DNA of 5,329 nt from Pseudomonadota bacterium (GTDB lineage: Bacteria > Pseudomonadota > Alphaproteobacteria > Micropepsales > Micropepsaceae): the NCBI GenBank assembly GCA_021817355.1, contig JAKAVI010000344.1:1-5329 (forward strand). Reading direction: 5' to 3'. Every line of letters starts with the position of its first letter. Within the stretch, counting starts at the first letter, position 1. Shown piece by piece: positions 1-5,329 of this stretch. A program made the position numbers and the translations under genes. The notes below the pieces were generated by a model that saw only the letters and a list, made by a program, of their open reading frames with translations, was not told where the DNA came from and did not search any database.

Positions 1-14
1 GAGCCTGGTCCGGA

Positions 15-1016
15 TCATGCTTTCGGAGCCGCAATCGGTGGATCGTTGGGCGACGGCATATTGCCAACCGGAGGCTGCGACACGTAGGGCGCTGCAAGCG
101 CCGAGATTTCTTCGCTGCTAAGCCTCACCTCCACCGCTGCGATCGGCGCATCAAGCTGGGACAGCCTTGTCGCACCAATAATCGGGGCCGTTACGCCCGG
201 CTTTGCGAGCAGCCACGCCAGAGCTATCTGCACCGAGCTTACGCCACGTGCCTGCGCGACAGCGTTCAGCGCCTCGATGACCGCCTCGTCCTCGGGGCGG
301 TTAAAGCGCGTGGCATACATAGGGCTCTTTGACCGCGTGGTCCCCGCCTGCCGGTTACCGGCCAGACGTCCCCCTGCCAGCGGTCCCCAGGGAAGCAACC
401 CGACACCTTCCTCCAGGCAGAGCGGATTCATCTCCCGCTCCTCCTCGCGATAGAGCAGGCTGTACTGGTTCTGCATGGTGACAAAGCGGGTACAGTTCTT
501 TGCATCGGCGCGCAGCAGGTATTTCGCGAACTGGTAGCTCAGCATCGAACTGGCACCCACGTAGAGTGCCTTTCCGGCCTTGACCACGTCGTTGAGGGCC
601 TCGATGGTTTCGTCGATGGGTGTGTGGTAATCGAAGCGGTGTATCTGATAAAGATCGACATAATCCATACCAAGGCGCTGCAAACTGTCATCAATTGCGT
701 GCATGATGTGCTTGCGGGAGAGCCCCGCGCGGTTAGGGCCTGCCGCCATCGGCACGAAGCATTTGGTGGCGACGACAATTTCATCGCGCCGTGCCCCATA
801 TTCCTTCAACGCCCGTCCCAGTATTTGCTCGCTTTGGCCCCGGGAGTAGGCGTCCGCAGTATCAAAAAAGTTGATCCCTGCCTCGAGCGCCTTTTTGACA
901 ATCGCAAAACTGTCTGCTTCGGAAATCATCCAGTCGGCCATGCTGCCGAAGCTCATGGTACCGAGGCAAATGCGTGAAACCTGCGTTCCGGTTGATCCAA
1001 GCGCGGCGTACTTCAT
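15..1016 (-). CDS. Aldo/keto reductase, YajO type (NADPH-dependent oxidoreductase)
   Basis: Predicted cytosolic 333-residue TIM-barrel oxidoreductase that would reduce an aldehyde or ketone with NADPH; the substrate cannot be read from sequence. The catalytic tetrad of the family is intact: Asp52 and Tyr57 (in FFDTADAYS), Lys85 (in VVATK) and His126 (in LYQIHR). Other family signatures are the N-terminal LGSTGTQVSRICLGTMSFG strand, RLGMDYVDL before the His, VGASSM near 153-158, MQNQYSLLYREEEREM near 181-196, and the C-terminal cofactor-binding segment PIIGATRLSQL near 278-288. The stretch around LNDVVKAGKA and YREEEREM closely resembles what I recall of E. coli YajO (324 residues), so length and architecture fit that branch. 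I chose the ATG at 1016 because GGAGGG lies 8 bases upstream; the frame stays open to 1064 but those 16 extra residues do not look like the family. It is divergent from the gene at 1237. The C-terminal tail after about residue 312, rich in Pro and Ala, is slightly longer than usual. Confidence 0.95.
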   Translation of the reverse strand: MKYAALGSTGTQVSRICLGTMSFGSMADWMISEADSFAIVKKALEAGINFFDTADAYSRGQSEQILGRALKEYGARRDEIVVATKCFVPMAAGPNRAGLSRKHIMHAIDDSLQRLGMDYVDLYQIHRFDYHTPIDETIEALNDVVKAGKALYVGASSMLSYQFAKYLLRADAKNCTRFVTMQNQYSLLYREEEREMNPLCLEEGVGLLPWGPLAGGRLAGNRQAGTTRSKSPMYATRFNRPEDEAVIEALNAVAQARGVSSVQIALAWLLAKPGVTAPIIGATRLSQLDAPIAAVEVRLSSEEISALAAPYVSQPPVGNMPSPNDPPIAAPKA

Positions 1017-1024
1017 CGGGAATG

Positions 1025-1030
1025 CCCTCC
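1025..1030 (-). promoter_or_regulatory. Ribosome binding site of the aldo/keto reductase
   Basis: On the minus strand GGAGGG sits 8 bases before the ATG at 1016. This near-perfect Shine-Dalgarno sequence decides the start against the longer open frame that continues to 1064. Confidence 0.8.
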
Positions 1031-1056
1031 ACAGAGATTGGTCAGATGTTTCTCGC

Positions 1057-1075
1057 GTGGCCAAGAAGTAGCCAC
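1057..1075. repeat. Short inverted repeat upstream of the aldo/keto reductase
   Basis: GTGGC and GCCAC arms of 5 bases flank a 9-base spacer, centred about 50 bases upstream of the reductase start. The position would suit an operator or part of a leader hairpin, but arms this short occur by chance in GC-rich DNA. No regulator gene lies next to it in the window. Confidence 0.2.
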
Positions 1076-1171
1076 AGAGCAGCCCCTCGGGGCCGACACG
1101 GGGTCAACTCACGTCCATTTGCAGTAATACCCCAGTGGCCCGGAAGGACCAAATGAGGCATCGTCATGCCC

Positions 1172-1183
1172 GGCCGGCCGGCC
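1172..1183. repeat. Triple GGCC tandem, self-complementary
   Basis: GGCCGGCCGGCC is a perfect 12-base palindrome made of three GGCC units, in the divergent intergenic region about 55 bases before the start at 1237. A second small palindrome, GGGG-TTGAT-CCCC, follows at 1199-1211. Both could fold in the 5' leader of the plus-strand gene or bind protein, but no function can be assigned. Confidence 0.3.
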
Positions 1184-1236
1184 AAGAAGACGTGCTGAGG
1201 GGTTGATCCCCATAAAGCCCGAAAGTGAGAGTTGTC

Positions 1237-2271
1237 ATGAAGCTGATCTATTCAAGCGATGAGATCCTGGCCGATGCGCCTTATGCGCGCGCCAATCTTT
1301 ACGAGGCACGCAGGCTTCATGGCGGTTTCGATGCGACCGGCTCCTATATTTCTCCGCGCACGCTTGGGCGATGGCCTGCCATCCGCGCCTGGCGCGATCA
1401 CCTGTTCGCCGAGGGTGGCGAGCTGATAGAAGCGTCAACACAGGTGCTCCGTGCCACTCATTACCCTTCAGCGGCGCAGATGAAACTGTTGCTGCAGAAC
1501 GGCATCACGCTCCCGCTTTGGAATTCACTTACCACGATCGGCATCATTGAAGGTCGCGGCAGGATGCTCACCACCGTCACGGCACCGGACTTTCAGTCCA
1601 TGATCAATGGCGATATCTCGGGAACCGCCACTGCGCACCTGAACAAGGGACTTCTGCTTGCACACGGTCTCGACGAGGGTGGTGACGGGACAGACCGGGT
1701 TGGCGCGCACGATGCGATGTGGTTTCTCGTTCGCGATCTCGCACTTGGGGCGGGGCTGCACCCGATCCCGGAGCTGGCACCGCGTGAGGCACGGCCGGGA
1801 TCCGACTTGCGCGAGATGCCGGCCCTGTCGCCGGAGGCCGAGGGGCTCATCAAGTTGCTGATGAATGTCCTTATGGTCGAAATTCGGGCGGAACGGGGGT
1901 TTGCTTTTAATATCGCACTTTTGCGGGATCAGGAGCTGTTTACGGGGCGTCGCGACAAGGCCGAACTGGCGGCAGCGATCGTCTCCCAGATTCAGCAGGA
2001 CGAGGCACCGCACGTTGCCTATCTGCAGCTGGTGATCTCCGAAATGCGCCGATTTCCATTCAAGACTCTGGACGGGTGGGTCGAAGGCAAGACCTTTCTT
2101 GACCCCATCTGGGCCAAAGTGAGCGCATGGCATGCCAATCAGGTGCCATCAATCCAGCGAAACGAAGTGCGCGAGCTCGTAAAGGCATGCCTGGCGCATC
2201 GAAAGGACGGCAAATCTCTCATGCAGAGGTTTGATCTGCTTGAATACGACAATCAACACACGATGAACTGA
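1237..2271 (+). CDS. Uncharacterised protein, possible ferritin-like di-iron protein
   Basis: This 344-residue soluble protein has no signal peptide or membrane segment, and I do not recognise it as a named gene. Its second half looks largely helical. One helix, about 206-231 (LMNVLMVEIRAERGFAF), carries Glu215 and Glu219. A later one, about 242-269, holds QQDEAPHVAYL with the E-x-x-H pair Glu256 and His259. A Glu helix followed by an E-x-x-H helix is the ligand layout of ferritin-like di-iron carboxylate proteins. Upstream, HLNKGLLLAHGLDEGG and GAHDAMWFLVRDL (about 134-168) offer further candidate ligands: His143, Asp146, Glu147, His158 and Asp159. The N-terminal third (EARRLHGGFDATGSYISPRT) also looks like a conserved motif but has no function I can name. 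I prefer the ATG at 1237, with a weak GAGAG 5 bases upstream; a GTG at 1225 in the same frame would add four residues. It stands alone on its strand, divergent from the reductase and convergent with the acylase. That it is a gene is well supported by its length and protein-like sequence; the metal-binding role is inference. Confidence 0.88.
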   Translation: MKLIYSSDEILADAPYARANLYEARRLHGGFDATGSYISPRTLGRWPAIRAWRDHLFAEGGELIEASTQVLRATHYPSAAQMKLLLQNGITLPLWNSLTTIGIIEGRGRMLTTVTAPDFQSMINGDISGTATAHLNKGLLLAHGLDEGGDGTDRVGAHDAMWFLVRDLALGAGLHPIPELAPREARPGSDLREMPALSPEAEGLIKLLMNVLMVEIRAERGFAFNIALLRDQELFTGRRDKAELAAAIVSQIQQDEAPHVAYLQLVISEMRRFPFKTLDGWVEGKTFLDPIWAKVSAWHANQVPSIQRNEVRELVKACLAHRKDGKSLMQRFDLLEYDNQHTMN

Positions 2272-2502
2272 CGCCCTGGCAGCCAGTCCGGAGCAAGCCT
2301 TTACATGCGCTCAGGTTGGCCTTCCCGACCCCGCCACGGCCGCAGATGCCTTGCACATATAGTCTGGCGATCACGGGCCGCGTCGGAGCTTCCCGATCGT
2401 CCGAGCAATTAAAATCTGAAGAAGGTTGATGCGTTCGAGGCGAGCTGCTGATATCCCCGCGTCATATGTCAAGTAAAGCGCGCCCGTATATTCCTGCGCC
2501 TT

Positions 2503-2676
2503 TCACGTGGGCGGCAACCCGGCAAAGCGGGTGAACGCCACGCTCATCACCCGTTCCGGGCGGCAACCGGCCTGTTCTGCAATCCGGACGGTACCGCTCC
2601 CATCCTGCCGGAGCCTTACCTTTGCCAATGTCATGCATCCGCCAGCCAGACATGCCATGGGTACGATACCGCCCAT
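2503..2676 (-). pseudogene. Possible remnant of a small lipoprotein gene
   Basis: From an ATG at 2676 the minus strand reads 57 residues with a lipobox-like LAGGC (the Cys codon begins at 2637) followed by VRLRQDGSGTVRI and ERVMSVAFTRFAGLPP, which look like real protein rather than shadow translation. Against an intact gene, the would-be signal peptide is very short and lacks basic residues, there is no clear ribosome site, and the frame stops soon after at 2503. The frame is open further upstream to 2853, but only from a TTG. In another frame the sequence continues past the stop as HVKGAGIYGRALLDI to 2462, so a frameshift near 2505 could have broken a slightly longer gene. It could also be a chance open frame. 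Confidence 0.25.
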
Positions 2677-2813
2677 GCGGAGTGCCGCGCGAGGTACCCC
2701 CAACAGCACTCCCTCGGTTCGACGCCTTCTGTGGGTGTCCCACGTGACTGCGGTGAGATCACACCGCAAAGCAATGACCAGCGCCAGGCCCCATATCCGT
2801 GATGCCCTCAGGC

Positions 2814-2834
2814 CGGAGCGGCTTGCCGGCTCCG
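2814..2834 (-). terminator. Hairpin just downstream of the acylase stop, possible transcript end
   Basis: Read on the minus strand, CGGAG pairs with CTCCG, then after one bulged C, CGG pairs with CCG around a CAAG loop. The stem begins 24 bases after the acylase stop codon. No T-run follows, so it is not a canonical intrinsic terminator; it may be a 3'-end stabilising hairpin or chance. Confidence 0.3.
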
Positions 2835-2857
2835 TTTGGGATCCTGGCTGCAACCGG

Positions 2858-4975
2858 TCATGGCTTATGCGGCTGTCCCGGCGCGTATTCTGCCTCTATA
2901 TGTCCCTTCAGTTCGGCGTTGGTGAACCAGACAGGTTTGGTCTTCATGGCAACAAACATACGGGTCTGATCATTGTAGTGCGGGGAATGGGGATGGCTTT
3001 CCGTCGCGCCATAGGGACTGATGCTCTGGGCAGAAACACGGCCGTTTTTATCCCAGGTTACGAAGATGATGAGCGTGTCACCATCATAGGCTCGTAATGT
3101 GCCGTTCTTCTGCAGTTTGCCGTAGACTGCGCGATAGGTATCTGGCCCGCCATCGATCGGCAGATTGATATTCCCGCGTATAATGCGATTGACTTGGCCC
3201 CATTTGGGATCAAGACGGCCGAAATGCGTTTTCAGGTTGACGATTGCCTTGCGGAAGGACGCAGCCAGAGAAACCGGCTTGCGATATTCCCATTCGGCGC
3301 GCATTACCGGAGCGATGGTCAGAACGGCCAGCGCCGTGCCACGATCTGCGATATTCGTCATCCGGTCCCAATGCCGGAGGATGTCCTGGGCACGGAGCAT
3401 GTCGGCATCGCCATGGGCAGGCAGCGCAATCAGCTTGGCGACATCGGCCATGAATTCAGAGTGCCTGCTGTAGGCAAGATCATACTTGAATCTCCGGAAG
3501 GCCGCCGCGGTGATCGCCTTGTCACTGCCAAAGTTCTTCAGCGCACGCCAGGCCCGGTTAGTCATATTGGTCTGGATACCCATCCATTTGGGGAAATCGG
3601 CGGGCTTGAGGTCGTCTTCTGGCGCCGTTGCCACAAAGGGCGTGTTGTTCGAATTAAAAACGAAGCCGGATTTTGGGTTCCAGATCTGCGGTACCCTCGA
3701 AAATGGCAGATAATGGTGCCAGATCAGGTCGCTTCGCGTGCCATCTATATAACCCTGCCAGTTGATGCCTGGCTTGCGTACGGGAAACTCGGCATTATAG
3801 ACGTAGCCGATATTTCCTTTTGCGTCGGCATAGACATAATTGATACTGGGTAACGCGCCCATCGCCAATGCCGCACGCCATTGTTTGAGATTCTGCGCCT
3901 TGTCGAGCCGGTAATACTCCAGCGCCTGACGCACTTCGCCCATTCCGGCATAGCGGACCGCGAAAGTGCCGTGATCGGTTTTCATCACCGGTCCCTGCGC
4001 TGCGAAGTAGACAGGGCGATAGGCCGTCCACACGATCGGGCCCCAGATCTTGACGCGGATCGCGGCTTCTTCAATCCTGAAATTATGCCAGCTGCCGTCA
4101 AGCCAGTACTGGTTCGCATTCTTGGGATTGATTTTCAGCCGATAGATATCGACGAGATCCGGATCATTGACCGTATTGGCCCACCCCAGATGTTCGTTGA
4201 AGCCGTGTAGCACGAAGGGCGCACCCGGAAAGAGGCCGCCCGCCATATGCCAACCCTGCTGACTTTGTACCACCACCTCGTACCACGCAACCGGGCCAGT
4301 ATAGGGCTGGTGGGAATTGATTAGCAGACGCGTTGCACCGTCCGCCGAACGCAGAGGCGCCACTGCGGCACCATTGGACCCGATCTCCGGCGGAGGCGCA
4401 CCCCCTGTCTTCCGCATCAGGCGGCGCAGCGTAGTCTGGAACCCGTAAAAGAAGGGCGTCTTGAAAATGAAGCCCGCTGCCACGTCCTGCCCGGTCATCG
4501 GTTGGAAATCCCGCTTCACTTCACCTGGATGCAGCGCGGCATAATAGTTCACGCCATCGGCATAAGCCTGCAGTATGGCGCGGAAGCTCGCCGGAAGATC
4601 CTTCTTGTAGCGTGCGCGAATGGTGGGCCACACCCTCATAAAATGTACAAGGTAATCGCCCGTTGCAGCCTTCATACCCTCACTTTCAGCCAGCCGCCCG
4701 CGTACGGCCATCGCTACATCCTGAATGGTCTTGAAGTCATCCTCGCTGTGGGCATAGCCAATGCCAAAGGCGACATCCGCGTCGGTTTTTCCCTCGACAT
4801 GCGGTATGCCATAGGTATCGCGGATGATGGTGACGTGATATTGGGCGGCCCTGGCGACGGCCCCGCTGAGATCGGCATGCCGCAACCAGACAATGCGCCC
4901 GGTCAGACACAGGAAGGCAAACACGATAAGCCCTGCTGCACCCAGCATGGCAGCAGCGATTCGGATAATTCGCAT
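2858..4975 (-). CDS. Penicillin acylase family protein (PvdQ/acyl-homoserine lactone acylase-like Ntn-hydrolase)
   Basis: This 705-residue preproenzyme would hydrolyse an amide bond between an acyl chain and an amine after cutting itself into alpha and beta chains. An N-terminal hydrophobic segment (about 3-26, after MRIIR) predicts export to the periplasm or membrane anchoring. The alpha chain carries the family signature IRDTYGIPHVEG at 51-62 and a YAHSEDDF motif ending near 81. The processing site is IGSNGAAVAP: Ser200, the predicted N-terminal nucleophile of the beta chain, follows Gly199. Counting from that Ser, His23 (SHQPY) and Val70 (WANTV) fall exactly where PvdQ has its catalytic His and oxyanion Val; Asn443 in FNSNNTP is the likely oxyanion Asn. 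Length is close to PvdQ and aculeacin acylase. The ATG at 4975 is preceded by AAAGAGGGGG and puts the signal segment at the N-terminus; the frame stays open to a TTG at 5047. The family covers penicillins, lipopeptides and acyl-homoserine lactones, so the substrate is uncertain. Confidence 0.93.
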   Translation of the reverse strand: MRIIRIAAAMLGAAGLIVFAFLCLTGRIVWLRHADLSGAVARAAQYHVTIIRDTYGIPHVEGKTDADVAFGIGYAHSEDDFKTIQDVAMAVRGRLAESEGMKAATGDYLVHFMRVWPTIRARYKKDLPASFRAILQAYADGVNYYAALHPGEVKRDFQPMTGQDVAAGFIFKTPFFYGFQTTLRRLMRKTGGAPPPEIGSNGAAVAPLRSADGATRLLINSHQPYTGPVAWYEVVVQSQQGWHMAGGLFPGAPFVLHGFNEHLGWANTVNDPDLVDIYRLKINPKNANQYWLDGSWHNFRIEEAAIRVKIWGPIVWTAYRPVYFAAQGPVMKTDHGTFAVRYAGMGEVRQALEYYRLDKAQNLKQWRAALAMGALPSINYVYADAKGNIGYVYNAEFPVRKPGINWQGYIDGTRSDLIWHHYLPFSRVPQIWNPKSGFVFNSNNTPFVATAPEDDLKPADFPKWMGIQTNMTNRAWRALKNFGSDKAITAAAFRRFKYDLAYSRHSEFMADVAKLIALPAHGDADMLRAQDILRHWDRMTNIADRGTALAVLTIAPVMRAEWEYRKPVSLAASFRKAIVNLKTHFGRLDPKWGQVNRIIRGNINLPIDGGPDTYRAVYGKLQKNGTLRAYDGDTLIIFVTWDKNGRVSAQSISPYGATESHPHSPHYNDQTRMFVAMKTKPVWFTNAELKGHIEAEYAPGQPHKP

Positions 4976-4977
4976 GG

Positions 4978-4987
4978 CCCCCTCTTT
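4978..4987 (-). promoter_or_regulatory. Ribosome binding site of the acylase
   Basis: AAAGAGGGGG on the minus strand places GAGG 5 bases and GGGG within a few bases of the ATG at 4975. This purine-rich site selects that start over the upstream in-frame ATG at 5035 and TTG at 5047, neither of which has a comparable site. Confidence 0.7.
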
Positions 4988-5096
4988 CCCGACTTCCCCA
5001 AAGCTAACCGGGATTGACGTGGAGCGTATCAGCATTCCAACCCGCAATGAATACGGGTGAAGCAGAATTCGGTTCAGACCTCGGACAACACATGAT

Positions 5097-5133
5097 GCAT
5101 GGTCGCGAAAGATAATTCATTCCGCGACCATGC
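5097..5133. repeat. Perfect 11-bp inverted repeat in the acylase leader
   Basis: GCATGGTCGCG at 5097-5107 is exactly mirrored by CGCGACCATGC at 5123-5133 around a 15-base AT-rich spacer. On the minus strand it begins 17 bases after the stop codon of the gene at the right edge and ends about 120 bases before the acylase start. As RNA it would form a stable stem that could end transcription of the upstream gene, but no T-run follows on either side. As DNA it could be an operator with two half-sites controlling the acylase. The sequence alone does not decide between these. Confidence 0.6.
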
Positions 5134-5150
5134 GCTCCTAAATGTCGTCC

Positions 5151-5329
5151 CTAGTGCTGACCTGCCGGCACCATTGGGCCCGTCGAACCCACAAGAAAAT
5201 CGAAGTCCGCCCCTTCGTGCGCCTGATTGACATGCTCCCTGTAAAGCTTGGCAAAGCCGCGCTCCTCGCTCGGCAACCGATGCGTTTTCTCCCAGAGCGT
5301 ACGCCGGCGGGCAAGTTCTTCATCTGAGA
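5151..5329 (-). CDS. C-terminal end of an unrecognised protein, cut by the window edge
   Basis: A minus-strand frame enters from the right edge and ends at a TAG at 5151-5153, giving 58 residues: charged helical sequence (ELARRRTLWEKTHRLPSEER), then GFAKLYREHVNQAHEGADFDFLVGS in two overlapping parts, and a short tail ending MVPAGQH. Amino-acid makeup and the alternation of charged and hydrophobic residues look like a genuine enzyme C-terminus, much more so than the two competing frames over the same bases. No start codon is expected, since the gene begins outside the window. I do not recognise the family. It lies on the same strand as the acylase, 175 bases upstream, with the inverted repeat at 5097-5133 between them. 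Confidence 0.7.
   Translation of the reverse strand, partial: SDEELARRRTLWEKTHRLPSEERGFAKLYREHVNQAHEGADFDFLVGSTGPMVPAGQH

Larger units (their letters stand above)
2272..2857. other. Gene-poor stretch between convergent genes
   Basis: No convincing intact gene lies in these roughly 585 bases between the convergent ends of the di-iron-like gene and the acylase. Neither strand shows a stem followed by a T-run, so there is no textbook terminator for either gene. The minus strand holds two weak hints of former coding sequence, listed separately: a lipoprotein-like frame in 2503-2676 and a Walker A-like frame near 2306-2374. The stretch may be decayed remains of genes once downstream of the acylase, or simply non-coding. 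Confidence 0.5.

Noticed and set aside
1079..1107. TTGACC on the minus strand at 1102-1107 as the -35 of the reductase promoter
   Set aside because: The base positions for the -10 read GGCTGC, too unlike a promoter to call.
1525..2133. Minus-strand open frame of 202 codons
   Set aside because: It is antisense to the convincing plus-strand gene at 1237-2271 and shows no protein-like features.
2441..2472. TTGACA on the minus strand at 2467-2472 as a -35 promoter element
   Set aside because: No acceptable -10 hexamer at 16-18 bases (it reads AGCAGC), and no intact gene follows.
2507..3097. Plus-strand open frame of 196 codons
   Set aside because: It overlaps the acylase C-terminus antisense, has no ribosome site and reads as low-complexity shadow sequence.
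3194..3853. Plus-strand open frame of 219 codons antisense to the acylase
   Set aside because: The acylase frame on the opposite strand carries clear family motifs through this region; the antisense translation shows none.
4502..5017. Plus-strand open frame of 171 codons covering the acylase start
   Set aside because: It is the complement of the acylase signal and alpha-chain region, with no recognisable motif or ribosome site.
5142..5327. Open frames of 61 codons on both strands at the right edge
   Set aside because: A third frame, on the minus strand and ending at 5151, gives a more protein-like sequence and better explains these bases.

Overview
The window is GC-rich chromosomal-type DNA. 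Its protein style suggests an alphaproteobacterium, plausibly a sphingomonad. That assignment is inference from composition and protein flavour, because no rRNA, tRNA or marker gene is present.

Layout, left to right: (1) 15-1016, minus strand, a complete aldo/keto reductase of the YajO type. (2) 1017-1236, a divergent intergenic region with short GC-rich inverted repeats. (3) 1237-2271, plus strand, a complete 344-residue protein that I do not recognise by name; it carries an E-x-x-H motif and other acidic/His residues in predicted helices, as in ferritin-like di-iron proteins. (4) 2272-2857, a gene-poor stretch that may hold decayed coding sequence on the minus strand (a lipoprotein-like segment and a ParA-like Walker A segment, both weak). 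(5) 2858-4975, minus strand, a complete penicillin acylase family Ntn-hydrolase with the autoprocessing Gly-Ser site and the conserved His and Val of the PvdQ-type acylases. (6) 4976-5150, a leader region containing a perfect 11-bp inverted repeat. (7) 5151-5329, minus strand, the last 58 codons of a gene that runs off the right edge.

The acylase and the truncated upstream gene share a strand but are separated by about 175 bases and a strong hairpin, so an operon is not assured. The reductase and the unknown protein are divergently transcribed and could share control. Nothing ties the complete genes into one pathway. The acylase (hydrolysis of an amide-linked acyl chain, possibly acyl-homoserine lactone) and the reductase (reduction of carbonyl compounds with NADPH) are both typical accessory catabolic or detoxifying enzymes.

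I see no CRISPR array, insertion sequence, phage gene, toxin-antitoxin pair or RNA gene. The best candidate for something undescribed is the putative di-iron protein at 1237-2271.
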